Below, in pieces: positions 36,029-45,778 of a DNA stretch of 64,000 nt; position 1 is the first letter of the stretch, and each line of letters opens with the position of its first letter. The position numbers and the translations under genes were made by a program. Below the pieces are notes generated by a model. That model was not told the origin of the DNA, did no database searches, and was given only the letters and a program-made list of their open reading frames with translations. This DNA comes from Streptomyces aureocirculatus (GTDB taxonomy: Bacteria; Actinomycetota; Actinomycetes; Streptomycetales; Streptomycetaceae). The DNA lies in the NCBI RefSeq assembly GCF_000720475.1, contig NZ_JOAP01000041.1, forward strand, positions 1-64,000, in the 5' to 3' direction.

Positions 36029-37558
36029 TCAACTGCCCGGGCGGGGCTGCGGGACGAGTTCCAGGACCGGTCCACGGAAGCCCGCCCGCAGCCGCCGGTC
36101 GTGCGACACGACGATCAGCGTCCCGGTGTAGCCCGCGAGCGCCGCCTCCAGGTCCTCCACCAGGCCGGGGGACAGGTGGTTCGTCGGCTCGTCGAGCAGG
36201 AGCAGGTCGTACGGGCGTGTCACCAGGCGGGCCAGTTCGAGGCGGCGGCGCTGTCCGGCGGACAGGGCGCCCACCGGGCGGCGCAGGTCCTCCGCCCGGA
36301 ACAGGCCGAGCGCGAGGAGCTCGTCGGCGCGCTGCTCCCCGAAGGCGGCGAGCAGCGAGCGGGACGCGTCCGCGCCGGACGGCGTCGCGACGGTCTGCCG
36401 CAGCACCCCGACCCGCTCGGGGCGCCGCACCAGGCCCTCCACCGCCGCGAGTTCGCCCGCGAGCACCCGCAGCAGCGTCGACTTTCCGGCGCCGTTGGGC
36501 CCGGTCACGAGCAGTCGCCCGCCGGCTGGGACGTACAGCGAGTCAAGGACGACCCGCCCCGGGACGCGCAGTCCGACGACCTCGACCGCACGGTCCACGA
36601 CGCCCGCGGCCCGCCCGACGCCTGCGGGCGCCGCCCCCTCCGTGCCCCGGATGCTCGCCGTGAAGCGCAGCGGTTCCGGTGGTGCCGGTGCCGGGTTCTC
36701 CGTGAGACGCAGGAGGCGCTCGCGGGCGCCGCGGATGCGGGACTGCGCGCCGTGGGCCCGCGACCTGGCCCGGAAGGCGCCCGCGCCGCTGAATCCGCGC
36801 GGCAGCTTGCGCGGGATCGCGCCGAGCCGTCCGATGTGGGACTCGGCGAGCCGGGACTGGCGGGCGACCTCGGCCCGCCACTCCGCGTGCTCCCGTTCCC
36901 GCTCCTCAAGCCAGGCCACGGCCTCGTCGTCCAGGTCGTTGGTGGGCTCGTCGAGCAGGAGCAGCTCGGGGGCGGAGGCGAGCGTAGCGGCGAGGGCGAG
37001 CCGGGAGCGCTGCCCGCCGGAGAGCGTGCCGAGCCGCCGCGCGCGGTCGAGGCCGGTGCGCTCGCCCAGGTGGCGCAGGGCGACGTCGACGCGCCGGTCC
37101 GCGCCGTAGCCGCCGCGGGCCTCGAACCGCGAGACGAGAGCGGCGTAGGCGTCGTACGCGTCCGGGTCCGCGCCGTCCAGGGCGGCCCCGGCGGCGTGGA
37201 TGCGGCGCTCAAGGGCTCGCAGCTCGGCGAGCGCGAGGTCGACGGCGTCACCGACGCGGGCGGAGTCGGGCAGGTCCAGGGTCTGGGCGAGATGGCCGGT
37301 GCCGCCGGGGGCGAACACGGTGACGGTGCCGCTGTCGGGCCGCTCCTGCCCGGCCATCAGGCGCAGCAGGGTGGACTTCCCGGAGCCGTTGTCGCCGATG
37401 ACGCCCGCCTTCTCGCCGGGGCGGACGGTGAGGCGGACGCCTTCGAGGACGGTGTGGTCGGCGTAGCGCTTGGTGACGTCGGTGAGGGTGAGCTGGGAGG
37501 GCGTGGGTGTGGCGGGGGAGTGAGTCGGGGCGGCGGGCGCTCCTGGGGCACGGAACAA
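36029..37558 (-). CDS. ABC-F family ATPase, putative ribosome-protection factor
   Basis: This 509-residue protein has two ABC domains and no membrane segments. Domain one has GDNGSGKST, LSGGQRSRLALA and LLLDEPTNDL; domain two has GPNGAGKST, LSAGQRRRLELA and LLLDEPTNHL. The linker between them (about 215-300) is arginine-rich, as in antibiotic-resistance or translation-factor ABC-F proteins that act at the ribosomal E site. The apparent start is TTG 37558 with a weak ribosome binding site, and an ATG in another frame at 37583 precedes it. Two related palindromes upstream suggest TetR-type control. Confidence 0.88.
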   Translation of the reverse strand: MFRAPGAPAAPTHSPATPTPSQLTLTDVTKRYADHTVLEGVRLTVRPGEKAGVIGDNGSGKSTLLRLMAGQERPDSGTVTVFAPGGTGHLAQTLDLPDSARVGDAVDLALAELRALERRIHAAGAALDGADPDAYDAYAALVSRFEARGGYGADRRVDVALRHLGERTGLDRARRLGTLSGGQRSRLALAATLASAPELLLLDEPTNDLDDEAVAWLEEREREHAEWRAEVARQSRLAESHIGRLGAIPRKLPRGFSGAGAFRARSRAHGAQSRIRGARERLLRLTENPAPAPPEPLRFTASIRGTEGAAPAGVGRAAGVVDRAVEVVGLRVPGRVVLDSLYVPAGGRLLVTGPNGAGKSTLLRVLAGELAAVEGLVRRPERVGVLRQTVATPSGADASRSLLAAFGEQRADELLALGLFRAEDLRRPVGALSAGQRRRLELARLVTRPYDLLLLDEPTNHLSPGLVEDLEAALAGYTGTLIVVSHDRRLRAGFRGPVLELVPQPRPGS

Positions 37559-37599
37559 GTGCGTCTTCTTTCGTGGACGGCATGGGAGGACATCCGTGG

Positions 37600-37671
37600 C
37601 GAGACGTTTCGTCTCGTCATTGATGTGCTCACCGTACGGGCCATCGCGACGCCACGCAAGACGCAGCGTCT
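37600..37671. promoter_or_regulatory. Two related palindromes in the ABC-F promoter region
   Basis: CGAGACG-TTT-CGTCTCG at 37600-37616 is perfect with 7-bp arms, and AGACG-CAG-CGTCT at 37659-37671 is a second copy of the same core. Sites of the form GAGACG-N3-CGTCTC are typical TetR-family operators. No TetR gene is adjacent, so the regulator would be elsewhere. Confidence 0.6.
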
Positions 37672-37675
37672 CGCC

Positions 37676-39106
37676 TCAGGAGTGGTGTGGCTCACCCGGC
37701 GGCGGCGTCTCCGCTCCCGGCAGCCGTACCGTCGCCACCGTGCCCCCACCGTTCGCGGCCCCGAGCGTCACCTCGCCGCCCGCCTGCCGGACCGTGCGCG
37801 CCACGATGGACAGGCCGAGCCCCGACCCCGGCAGGCTCCGGGCCGTCGGTGAGCGCCAGAACCGGTCGAAGACGTGCGGGAGTTCGTCGGCGGGGATGCC
37901 GGGCCCGTGGTCACGTACCGTCAGAACCCCGGCGCCGAGGACGACTTCGACGGTGGTGCCGTGCGGGCTGAACTTCACGGCGTTGTCGAGGACGTTGACG
38001 ATGGCCCGCTCCAGGGCCGGGGGCTCCGCCCGTACGAACCACGGGGCGAGGCGGGCCTCGAAGGTCAGCTCGGGTCCGCGCAGCCTGGCCCGCTCCAGGG
38101 CCGCCTCCACGATGTCGTGCAGGGCGACCACCTGCACCTTGCCGCCGCCGTGCGCCGCGTCGGGGCGCGACAGCTCCTGGAGGTCGCCGATGAGGGAGGC
38201 CAGTTCGGTCATCTGAGCCTTGACGGAGGCAAGGAGCGCCCTGCGGTCGTCGGGCGGGATCGCGCGGCCGGTGTCCTCGCTGCGGACGAGCAGCTCGATG
38301 TTGGTCCGCAGGGAGGTCAGCGGGGTCCGCAGCTCGTGTCCCGCGTCCGCGATGAGCTGCTGCTGGAGGTCGCGGGACGAGGCAAGGGCGGACGTCATGG
38401 CGTTGAAGGACCGCGAGAGCCGGTCGATCTCGTCGTCGCTGCCCTCGTCGGTGGGCAGCCGCAGGTTCAGGTCCTCGGTACGGGCGACGTGCTCGACGGC
38501 CGCGGTGAGTTCGTCGACGGGACGCAGCCCGGCCCGTGCCACCCAGAGCCCCGCCGCCCCGGCGCCGAGCACCCCGACACCGGCGACCGCCGAGAGGACG
38601 AGGACGAGATTGCTGAGGGTGTCGCGGAGCTCGCTGAGGGGGCGGGCCACCGAGACGGCGTAGTCGGAGTTCGGCAGCGGGAAGGTGTAGACGCGGTAGT
38701 CCTCGCCGTTGGCCGCGGTCGCGTCGTGGTACGAGTTCTGCACCTCGCGCCGCGCCACGGCCGTGTCGGAGTCCTTGAGCTCGATGCGCTGCTTGCCGAG
38801 GATGATGCAACTGCCGCCGGTCTGGTCGACCACCTGCACGGTCTGCTTGTACACATCGGGGCGGTCACTGCCCGAGATGACCGAGTGCCGGCACCGGCCG
38901 GTGCTGTCGACCTGGCTGTTGACGAACTCAAGCGGCACATTGGCCTCGCTCAGCGCGTCGTCGAGGGAGCTCACGAGCACGTTCCGCACGACGAACCAGC
39001 AGGCCACCGCCGCCGCCGCGACGGCGACCGCCACCGCGGTCGCCACCAGCAGGGCGAGCCGGGAACGCAGCGGCAGCGCGCGGAAGCGGCGGACGATCCC
39101 CTTCAC
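37676..39106 (-). CDS. Sensor histidine kinase, MprB-like
   Basis: This 476-residue kinase has a membrane segment near 18-40, an extracytoplasmic sensor of about 120 residues, a second membrane segment (about 165-190), a HAMP domain, then HisKA with the phospho-accepting His in [15 protein letters not shown] and a HATPase domain ending in [15 protein letters not shown] 39106 overlaps the upstream response regulator stop (GTGA). With that gene and the HtrA-like protease beside it, it resembles the MprAB-PepD envelope-stress system of mycobacteria. Confidence 0.92.
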   Translation of the reverse strand: MKGIVRRFRALPLRSRLALLVATAVAVAVAAAAVACWFVVRNVLVSSLDDALSEANVPLEFVNSQVDSTGRCRHSVISGSDRPDVYKQTVQVVDQTGGSCIILGKQRIELKDSDTAVARREVQNSYHDATAANGEDYRVYTFPLPNSDYAVSVARPLSELRDTLSNLVLVLSAVAGVGVLGAGAAGLWVARAGLRPVDELTAAVEHVARTEDLNLRLPTDEGSDDEIDRLSRSFNAMTSALASSRDLQQQLIADAGHELRTPLTSLRTNIELLVRSEDTGRAIPPDDRRALLASVKAQMTELASLIGDLQELSRPDAAHGGGKVQVVALHDIVEAALERARLRGPELTFEARLAPWFVRAEPPALERAIVNVLDNAVKFSPHGTTVEVVLGAGVLTVRDHGPGIPADELPHVFDRFWRSPTARSLPGSGLGLSIVARTVRQAGGEVTLGAANGGGTVATVRLPGAETPPPGEPHHS

Positions 39107-39861
39107 GCGCCGCTGCCGGAGCCCGTGGCGTCGGCGCGCAGCACATACCCCACTCCCCGCACGGTGTGCACGAGCCGCGGCTCGCCCCCGGCCTCCGTCT
39201 TGCGGCGCAGATACATCACGTACACGTCGAGCGAGTTGGAGGACGGCTCGAAGTCGAAGCCCCACACCGACTTCAGGATCTGCTCCCGGGTCAGGACCTG
39301 GCGCGGGTGCGCCAGGAACATCTCCAGGAGGGTGAACTCGGTACGGGTCAGCTCGACCGTGCGGGTGCCGCGGGTCACCTCGCGGGTGGCGAGGTCCATG
39401 TGCAGGTCGGCGAAGGCGAGCGTCTCGCCCTCGGTGGCCTGCCCGGCGGCCGCCGCGTAGGAGCTGCGGCGCAGCAGGGCGCGGATGCGGGCGAACAGCT
39501 CGTCCAGCTCGAAGGGCTTGACCAGGTAGTCGTCGGCGCCCGCGTCCAGGCCGGTGACGCGGTCCCCTACGGTGTCGCGGGCCGTGAGCATCAGGATCGG
39601 CGTGGTCGAGCCGGTGGCGCGCAGCCTGCGGGCCGCGGTCAGACCGTCCATGCGGGGCATCTGGATGTCGAGCACGACCAGGTCGGGCCGGTAGGACGCG
39701 GCCTTCTCCAGGGCGTCGGCGCCGTCCACCGCCACCTCCGTGCCGTAGCCCTCGAAGGCGAGGCTGCGCTGCAGGGCCTCGCGTACGGCGGGCTCGTCGT
39801 CCACGATCAGGACGCGCTGCGGCTGGTTCTGGGACTCGCGGTCGGCTTCGGCGGGGTTCAT
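39103..39861 (-). CDS. OmpR-family response regulator, MprA-like
   Basis: This 252-residue regulator has a receiver domain with DDE near residue 20, the phospho-acceptor Asp in LVVLDIQMP and the conserved Lys in [14 protein letters not shown] winged-helix DNA-binding domain follows, ending [11 protein letters not shown]. It is translationally coupled to its kinase. A run of 10-bp direct repeats precedes its start codon. Targets probably include the protease gene just upstream, by analogy with MprA and PepD. Confidence 0.93.
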   Translation of the reverse strand: MNPAEADRESQNQPQRVLIVDDEPAVREALQRSLAFEGYGTEVAVDGADALEKAASYRPDLVVLDIQMPRMDGLTAARRLRATGSTTPILMLTARDTVGDRVTGLDAGADDYLVKPFELDELFARIRALLRRSSYAAAAGQATEGETLAFADLHMDLATREVTRGTRTVELTRTEFTLLEMFLAHPRQVLTREQILKSVWGFDFEPSSNSLDVYVMYLRRKTEAGGEPRLVHTVRGVGYVLRADATGSGSGA

Positions 39862-39870
39862 GTTTCTCTC

Positions 39871-39909
39871 TCTGCGGCTTTCTGCGGCTTTCTGCGGGTT
39901 CTGCGGCTT
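39871..39909. repeat. 10-bp direct repeats upstream of the MprA-like gene
   Basis: TCTGCGGCTT occurs at 39871-39880, 39881-39890 and 39900-39909, with a shortened copy at 39891-39899. The phase of about one helical turn would suit a response regulator binding side by side, or the array may simply be a slippage product in the 5' untranslated region. Confidence 0.7.
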
Positions 39910-40002
39910 CCCGGGGCTATCAGCGTCGCATGGGGGTGGGCCTCGCGGTGCGCCCCGCTGTATCCATCAGCGCGCTCCGCGCGCGGGCGCCCCCAGTTGG
40001 GC

Positions 40003-40992
40003 TCAGCCCGTCGCCCCGGCCCGCAGCTTCCCCAAGTCGGCCTTGACCGTGTTGATCGGAATGGCGAACCCGAGCCCCACACTCCCGGAGGCGGCTTGCT
40101 GCGCCCCCGCCTGGGCCGAACTCGGCGCGTACATGGCCGAGTTGATCCCGACAATGTTCCCGGACATGTCGATGAGCGCGCCCCCGGAATTCCCGGGATT
40201 GAGCGAGGCGTCGGTCTGCAACGCCTTGTACGTGGTCTTGGAAGACCCGGTGTCCCCATTGAACTGTTCCCCGCCGAACTCGAACGGCCACCCGTCCCCC
40301 GGCTGCTGCTCCTGGCCCCGCCCAGGATCCGCGGAGACGGTCACGTCCCGGTCGAGCGCGGAGATGATGCCGCTGGTGACGGTCCCGGTGAGCCCTTCGG
40401 GGGAACCGATGGCGACGACCTCCTGGCCGACCTGGACGTCGTCGGAGTCGCCGAGGCTCGCCGCCCGCAGCCCGGAAGCGCCCTCCAGCTTGATCAGCGC
40501 GAGGTCCTTCTTGCTGTCCGTACCGACGATTTCGGCCTTGTACGTCTTGCCGTCGCTGGTCTGCACGGTGATCTCGGAGGCCCCCGAGACGACATGGTTG
40601 TTGGTGACGATCTCACCGTCGGAGGTGATGATCACACCGGAGCCGGTGGACTTGCCCGCGCCGCCGGTGGCCTTGATCTCGACGATGCTCGGGGACACCG
40701 CGGAGGCGACACCGGCGACGGTGCCCTTGCTGCCGGTGGAGACGGAGGTCCCGTTCACGTTCCTGGCCCCGTCGCTGCCGTCGTTGCCGCCGGTCAGCGT
40801 CTGTACGGCGTACGCGGCACCGCCACCCACGGCCGCGGCGGCGAGCGCGACGGCGGCGAGCAGCGCCACGGGGCCGCGGGCCCGCCGCCGACCGGAGTGG
40901 GCGGGATCTGCCGGGCCGGGCTCGGCCGGGGCGGGCCCGAAGGCGGGCGGAGGCGGATAAACGGGCGGCTGCTGCGAGGAGGGTTCTGTCAT
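40003..40992 (-). CDS. HtrA-like membrane-anchored serine protease lacking a PDZ domain
   Basis: This 329-residue protein has a Pro-rich cytosolic head, one membrane segment (about 42-65) and an extracytoplasmic trypsin-like domain. The triad is visible as VTNNHVV (His), DLALIKL (Asp) and NPGNSGGAL (Ser). The protein ends about 40 residues after the serine, so the PDZ domain usual in HtrA/PepD is absent. Next to an MprAB-like system, it is probably an envelope quality-control protease under its control. Confidence 0.9.
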   Translation of the reverse strand: MTEPSSQQPPVYPPPPAFGPAPAEPGPADPAHSGRRRARGPVALLAAVALAAAAVGGGAAYAVQTLTGGNDGSDGARNVNGTSVSTGSKGTVAGVASAVSPSIVEIKATGGAGKSTGSGVIITSDGEIVTNNHVVSGASEITVQTSDGKTYKAEIVGTDSKKDLALIKLEGASGLRAASLGDSDDVQVGQEVVAIGSPEGLTGTVTSGIISALDRDVTVSADPGRGQEQQPGDGWPFEFGGEQFNGDTGSSKTTYKALQTDASLNPGNSGGALIDMSGNIVGINSAMYAPSSAQAGAQQAASGSVGLGFAIPINTVKADLGKLRAGATG

Positions 40993-41101
40993 GTCTCCGA
41001 TCGTGTGCTCGGTACATGAGAGTCCCCTGAGGACGCCCTGAGAACCCCGACAGAACCGCGTTTGCCCGATATAAAGACGCCTACGAAGAAGCTGACGCCC
41101 G

Positions 41102-42145
41102 TCAGAGAGCAGTCGCGGCCGCAGGCCCGCACCCGCACGACTGCCGCACCACGAGCCGTGAGGGGAACACCTTCAGCCGCTCCCGCCGGGACCCGGCCAC
41201 CCGAAGCCCGTCGTCGAGGACGAGGTCGACGGCGGCGCGGGCCATCGCGGAGCGGTCGGAGGCGACCGTGGTCAGGGGCGGGTCCGTGAGGCCCGCCTCC
41301 TTGACGTCGTCGAAGCCGGCCACCGCCAGCTCCCCGGGTACGTCGATGCGCAGCTCCCGCGCGGCCCGCAGCACACCGATGGCCTGGTCGTCCGTGGAGC
41401 AGAAGATCGCCGTGGGGCGGTCGGGGGCGGCCAGGAACTGCAGCGCGAGCTGATAGGCGTCATAGCGGTTGTAGGGGGCTTCGAACAGGCGTCCCTCGGT
41501 GGGGATGCCGGCCTCGCGCAGCGCGCGCCGCCAGCCCTCGACGTGGTCGGAGACGGGGTCGCCGACGGTCGGGGTCTCGGCGGTGCCGCCGACGCAGGCG
41601 ACGTACGCGTGGCCGTGTTCGAGCAGATGCCGGGTGGCGAGCTGGGCGCCGCCCACGTCGTCGGTGACGACGGCGACGTCGTCGATGGCCTCGGGCCGCT
41701 CGTGCAGGAGCACCACGCGCGCGTCCCAGGCGTCGATCTCGGCGGCGGCCTGGTCGGTGAGGCCGTGGCTGACGAGGATCAGGCCGGAGACCCGCATGCC
41801 GAGGAAGGCGCGCAGATAGTGCGTCTCACGTTCCTCGACGTAGTCGGAGTTGCCGACGAGCACCATTTTTCCGCGCTCGGACGCCGCCTGTTCGACGGCG
41901 TGCGTCATCTCGGCGAAGAACGGCTGCCGCGCGTCCGGCACGATCATGCCTATGAGGTCCGTGCGGCGGGACGCCATGGCCTGCGCGACCCGGTCCGGGC
42001 GGTAGCCCAGCTCCTTGATCGCGGCGAGGACACGCTCGCGCGTGGCCGGGGCGACCGGCCGGGGTCCGTTGTTGATGACATAGCTCACGACCGCGGTCGA
42101 AGTACCCGCCAGTCGCGCCACATCGTCCCGCGTCACCTTGGCCAC
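41102..42145 (-). CDS. LacI-family transcriptional regulator
   Basis: This 347-residue repressor starts with the LacI helix-turn-helix [24 protein letters not shown] and its hinge helix, followed by a periplasmic-binding-protein-like sensor domain ([22 protein letters not shown]). The effector is probably a sugar but no catabolic or transport gene is next to it. It starts 23 bp behind the glnR stop in the same direction, so it may be read from the glnR transcript. Confidence 0.92.
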   Translation of the reverse strand: MAKVTRDDVARLAGTSTAVVSYVINNGPRPVAPATRERVLAAIKELGYRPDRVAQAMASRRTDLIGMIVPDARQPFFAEMTHAVEQAASERGKMVLVGNSDYVEERETHYLRAFLGMRVSGLILVSHGLTDQAAAEIDAWDARVVLLHERPEAIDDVAVVTDDVGGAQLATRHLLEHGHAYVACVGGTAETPTVGDPVSDHVEGWRRALREAGIPTEGRLFEAPYNRYDAYQLALQFLAAPDRPTAIFCSTDDQAIGVLRAARELRIDVPGELAVAGFDDVKEAGLTDPPLTTVASDRSAMARAAVDLVLDDGLRVAGSRRERLKVFPSRLVVRQSCGCGPAAATAL

Positions 42146-42168
42146 GCGCGCAGTCTACGCGGATGGAG

Positions 42169-42963
42169 TCACCCCTGAGCAGGGCGTGCGACGGCTTCCT
42201 TCGCCGCTCCCGCGGCGGGTCGGGGCGCCTGCTCGTCCGCGGGCTTCGGCGTCGCCGCCTTGGCGCTCTCCCCGTCGGCTCCGCGGTCCACCTTCTCCGG
42301 GACGACGAAGCGGTAACCCACGTTCCGGACGGTGCCGATCAGCGACTCGTGCTCGACGCCGAGCTTGGCCCGCAGCCGCCGTACGTGCACGTCGACCGTC
42401 CGCGTGCCGCCGAAGTAGTCGTAGCCCCAGACCTCCTGGAGCAACTGGGCGCGCGTGAAGACCCGCCCCGGGTGCTGGGCGAGGTACTTGAGCAGCTCGA
42501 ACTCCTTGAAGGTGAGGTCGAGGACCCGGCCCTTCAGCTTCGCGCTGTACGTCGCCTCGTCCACGGAGAGGTCGCCGTTGCGGATCTCCATGGGGGAGTC
42601 GTCGGCGGTGATCTGCTGCCTGCCCATGGCCAGGCGCAGGCGCGCCTCGACCTCGGCGGGGCCCGCGGTGTCCAGGAGGACGTCGTCGATGCCCCAGTCC
42701 GCGGTGACGGCGGCGAGGCCGCCCTCGGTCACCACGAGCACCAGCGGGCACCCCGGCCCCGTGGATCGCAGGAGCTGGCAGAGGCTGCGGACCTGCGGCA
42801 GGTCGCGCCGCCCGTCGATCAGGATGACGTCGGCGCCGGGGGTGTCGACGAGAGCGGGACCCTCGGCGGGGGCCACCCGCACTTGGTGCAGGAGCAGGCC
42901 GAGGGCGGGAAGCACCTCCGCCGACGGCTGGAGGGCGTTGGTGAGGAGCAGCAGAGAACTCAT
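42169..42963 (-). CDS. glnR: Nitrogen-metabolism regulator GlnR (atypical OmpR-type)
   Basis: This 264-residue protein is recognisable along its length as GlnR, with the receiver-like domain starting [13 protein letters not shown] and a winged-helix domain with [20 protein letters not shown] and [14 protein letters not shown]. Asp50 is kept in [10 protein letters not shown], but other phosphorylation residues of normal receivers are missing and no kinase gene is near, as known for this orphan regulator. It controls glutamine synthetase, ammonium and nitrate genes elsewhere. ATG 42963 has AGGTGGG at the right distance. Confidence 0.96.
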   Translation of the reverse strand: MSSLLLLTNALQPSAEVLPALGLLLHQVRVAPAEGPALVDTPGADVILIDGRRDLPQVRSLCQLLRSTGPGCPLVLVVTEGGLAAVTADWGIDDVLLDTAGPAEVEARLRLAMGRQQITADDSPMEIRNGDLSVDEATYSAKLKGRVLDLTFKEFELLKYLAQHPGRVFTRAQLLQEVWGYDYFGGTRTVDVHVRRLRAKLGVEHESLIGTVRNVGYRFVVPEKVDRGADGESAKAATPKPADEQAPRPAAGAAKEAVARPAQG

Positions 42964-43166
42964 CGCGGCCCACCTGCCCGGGTCGCCGGCCTGATCGCCG
43001 GAGTCCTCTGACTGTCGTGCACGTTTCGCTCGCCCATTACGTCGGTTCCTCCTCGGTCCCTGCGTAGGGGGTCCCCCCTGCTCGAACGTAGTTGCGAGCT
43101 TGAGGGCGTATGCGGCACTGCTTCCTACGGGTTCGGCACTGCTTCCCAGGGGATGCAGCCCCTGCC

Positions 43167-43207
43167 GGAAAGCACGAAAGGACCCGGGGGCTTCGCTGCC
43201 CGGATCC
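43167..43207 (-). terminator. Hairpin with T-rich tail upstream of glnR
   Basis: GGACCCGGG (43180-43188) pairs with CCCGGATCC (43199-43207) with one mismatch around a 10-base loop. Read leftward it is followed by TTTCGTGCTTT. It could stop transcription entering glnR from the right or act as an attenuator in the glnR leader. Directly beside it, GGCACTGCTTCC occurs twice (43111-43122, 43135-43146). Confidence 0.45.
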
Positions 43208-43229
43208 TCTGCGCAGCACAATAGCCCAC

Positions 43230-44108
43230 ATGAGTTCCGGTCCGGCAGGTCAAACGGCACGATCTTCTGTGCGGTCGATCACTGACGTTCAACGCAGCGT
43301 AACGCCGCGTACGACTCTGTGTACGGCGGACGGGGTGGCGATCGAGGCCGCGTACGACCCGGGGCCCGGGCCCGTCGGCGGGCCCGCGGTCGTGCTCGCG
43401 CACGGCTTCACGGGGGATCTGGGGCGGCCCCACGTCCGCCGGGCCGCCGCGGTGTTCGCGCAGCGTGCGGCCGTAATCACCTTCTCGTTCCGGGGGCACG
43501 GGGGGTCCGGCGGGCACTCCACGGTGGGCGACCGAGAGGTGCTCGACCTGGCCGCCGCGGTGGAGTGGGCGCGCTCCCTCGGCCATGCGCGCGTGGCCAC
43601 GGTCGGCTTCTCGATGGGCGGCTCCGTGGTGCTGCGGCACGCGGCGCTGCACGGGGGGCGCACGGAAGCGCGCAGCGACGCGGTCGTGTCCGTCAGCGCA
43701 CCGGCCCGCTGGTTCTATCGGGGGACGGCGCCGATGCGGCGGCTGCACTGGGTGGTGACGCGGCGGTCGGGGCGGATGGTCGGGCGGCTCGGCCTGCGCA
43801 CCCGGATCCACCCGCACGAGTGGGACCCCGTGCCGCTGTCCCCGACGGAGGCCGTGCCGCTCATCGGGCCGACGCCCCTGCTGATCGTGCACGGTGACCG
43901 TGACCCGTACTTCCCGGTCGATCATCCGCGGATGCTGGCCGCCGCGGCGGGCGAATCCGGTGAGCTGTGGCTGGAACCCGGCATGGGCCACGCGGAGCAC
44001 GCCGCGGACGACGCCCTTCTGGAGCGGATCGGCGCGTGGCTCACGGCATCATGGACGTCGGCAACCGCCGATGGGACGTCGGCAGCCGCCGACGAGAAGA
44101 AGGGCTGA
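43230..44108 (+). CDS. Alpha/beta hydrolase
   Basis: This 292-residue protein has the alpha/beta-hydrolase fold: oxyanion region AHGFTGD, nucleophile elbow GFSMGG, acid in HGDRDPYFP and catalytic His in GMGHAEHA. Substrate is unknown; esterase or lipase-like activity is likely. It is divergent from glnR and 5 bp ahead of a MoaD-like gene, so the three downstream genes probably form one operon. The amino-terminal 25 residues are low complexity and the start ATG 43230 has a weak ribosome binding site. Confidence 0.85.
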   Translation: MSSGPAGQTARSSVRSITDVQRSVTPRTTLCTADGVAIEAAYDPGPGPVGGPAVVLAHGFTGDLGRPHVRRAAAVFAQRAAVITFSFRGHGGSGGHSTVGDREVLDLAAAVEWARSLGHARVATVGFSMGGSVVLRHAALHGGRTEARSDAVVSVSAPARWFYRGTAPMRRLHWVVTRRSGRMVGRLGLRTRIHPHEWDPVPLSPTEAVPLIGPTPLLIVHGDRDPYFPVDHPRMLAAAAGESGELWLEPGMGHAEHAADDALLERIGAWLTASWTSATADGTSAAADEKKG

Positions 44109-44113
44109 GCTGA

Positions 44114-44368
44114 ATGGCAACGGGCACTATCCGGTACTGGGCCGCGGCCAAGGCCGCCGCGGGAGTCGCCGAGGAGCCGTACGCCGAAACCACGCTGGCC
44201 GAGGCGCTCGGCGCGGCCCGCGCGCGACACCCCGGCGAACTCGACCGTGTGCTGCGGCGCTGCTCGTTCCTCATCGACGGCGACCCCGTGGGTACCCGTG
44301 CCCATGAGACGGTACGGCTTGCCGAGGGCGGCACGGTCGAGGTGCTCCCGCCGTTCGCAGGAGGATGA
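44114..44368 (+). CDS. MoaD/ThiS-like sulfur-carrier protein
   Basis: This 84-residue protein has the ubiquitin-like fold pattern of MoaD, and ends in Gly-Gly, the residue pair that is adenylated and thiocarboxylated in sulfur carriers. It could donate sulfur for molybdopterin or another pathway; no moa or thi genes are near. It begins 5 bp after the hydrolase stop. Its own stop overlaps ATG 44365, which opens a five-codon frame ending exactly on the next gene's start. Confidence 0.88.
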   Translation: MATGTIRYWAAAKAAAGVAEEPYAETTLAEALGAARARHPGELDRVLRRCSFLIDGDPVGTRAHETVRLAEGGTVEVLPPFAGG

Positions 44369-44378
44369 CCCGTACGCG

Positions 44379-45656
44379 ATGAGCAACGAACCGTACGACC
44401 CTTATCACCAGCCCCAGCAGCCCCAGCAGCCGTACCACCCCGAGCAGTACGACGGGTACGCGGCTCAGGGGTATCCCCAGGCCGAGCAGGGCTGGGGGTA
44501 CCAGGATCCCTACGCGCAGCAGCAACAGCAGTACGCCGCGCAGGACACTCAGCAGTGGGAGGGGCAGACCTGGGAGACGCAGGTGGGGGCGCCGCTGCCT
44601 GCGGTGGACGCCGCCGAGACGGCGTATCTGCCTCCGCAGGCCTATGCGGAGCCTCCGCATGGCTATCACCAGGCTGCGCCTGGGGACGGTTACCCCGGGG
44701 CCTATTACCAGGAACCCGGCAGCGGGGCTGTGCCCGCCCATCCCCAAGCTCTCGGCTCCGCTGGGGCAGGGGAGACCCCACTCGCCCCCTGGGCGGACCA
44801 GCCGCCCACAGGGGGAGCTGCGCACCAGCCGCCCACAGAAGAAGCGGAGGCCGAGGCTGCTCCCGGGTACGGGCCCGCCACCGTTACCGGGAACGCTCGG
44901 GTCACCGATGCTCAGCGGGCTCGGGCCGAAGGGCGGTCGCCGGTCATAGAGCCGGGGATGCAGCCCGCGCTGCTCACCGCGGTGCTCGGCCTGCTGCTCG
45001 CCGGAGGTGCCGCGGCGGGCCAGTACGCGCTGCTCGTACCGCTGGTGATCCTCCAGGCGGTGACCGCCGCCGGATGGTTCCGGCTGAACGGGATGTGGCC
45101 CGCCCGCCAGGGCATCGCGCTCGCGTTCCTCGGCGGCGTCGCCGCCGACATCGCGCTGCTCGCCACCGGCGAGGGCAACGCCCCCGCCGCCATCCTCGGC
45201 ACCCTCGGCGTCTGGGTGCTGCTCGTCCTCGTCCTCCAGTTGCGCAGTCGTGCCGGTGCCGACGAGCGGATGTACGGCCTCATGGCGACGGTCGCCTCCA
45301 GCGCGCTCGCGATCATCGCGGCCGGGCATCTGGCCGCCGCCCACGAGGCCGCCACGGTCGGCGGTGTGGCCGTGGCGGTCGCGGTGGTCGCCCGCGCGCT
45401 GCCGCTGCCGACACCCGCGTCGGTGGTCGTGGCGCTGCTCGCGGCCGCGGGTGCGGGCATCGCGGTCGGCGGGGCCACGGAGTTCGGCAGCAAGGGCGCG
45501 CTGCTCGGGCTCGCCGCCGGTGTGTGCGCCGTGATCGGGCACCGCGTCGCCTCGTACGACTACCCGTCGCGGTTCGTGCACTTCACGGCCGGGGTCGCGC
45601 TGCCCCTCGCGGCGGCGGCGCCCGCCGTGTACCTGCTGGGGCGCGCCCTCGGCTGA
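44379..45656 (+). CDS. Membrane protein with Q/Y/P-rich cytosolic head
   Basis: This 425-residue protein has a disordered head of about 195 residues rich in Gln, Tyr, Pro and Gly, then about eight membrane segments from residue 205 to the end. I do not recognise the family. The head contains a copy of a dispersed repeat (44726-44791). A mini-frame of five codons (44365-44382) ends by overlapping the start (ATGA), which could couple translation to the MoaD gene; the GGAGG at 44360-44364 is otherwise rather far from the ATG. Confidence 0.75.
   Translation: MSNEPYDPYHQPQQPQQPYHPEQYDGYAAQGYPQAEQGWGYQDPYAQQQQQYAAQDTQQWEGQTWETQVGAPLPAVDAAETAYLPPQAYAEPPHGYHQAAPGDGYPGAYYQEPGSGAVPAHPQALGSAGAGETPLAPWADQPPTGGAAHQPPTEEAEAEAAPGYGPATVTGNARVTDAQRARAEGRSPVIEPGMQPALLTAVLGLLLAGGAAAGQYALLVPLVILQAVTAAGWFRLNGMWPARQGIALAFLGGVAADIALLATGEGNAPAAILGTLGVWVLLVLVLQLRSRAGADERMYGLMATVASSALAIIAAGHLAAAHEAATVGGVAVAVAVVARALPLPTPASVVVALLAAAGAGIAVGGATEFGSKGALLGLAAGVCAVIGHRVASYDYPSRFVHFTAGVALPLAAAAPAVYLLGRALG
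44726..44791. repeat. Dispersed repeat element inside the membrane protein gene
   Basis: This is the second copy of the element at 28703-28767, sharing about nine bases in ten. It encodes part of the disordered head (around residues 118-138), here read in the opposite coding orientation from the CHAD gene copy. Confidence 0.85.
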
Positions 45657-45778
45657 CCCTTCGGCCCCGAACGTCACATTCGATCTACAGGTCCCCGGCC
45701 GGGCGCGTAGGCCGGGGACCCGTCCTCTAGGCTCGCGGCAGAACGGACAACCGAGGCGGGGGACGGGGAACAGCAGGC

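Noticed and set aside
37248..37583. Alternative ABC-F amino terminus starting with ATG at 37583
   Set aside because: It is in another frame and would need a frameshift to join the ABC-F domain. The frame continues as Arg/His/Pro-rich shadow sequence. The ATG is mentioned only as a possible leader start.
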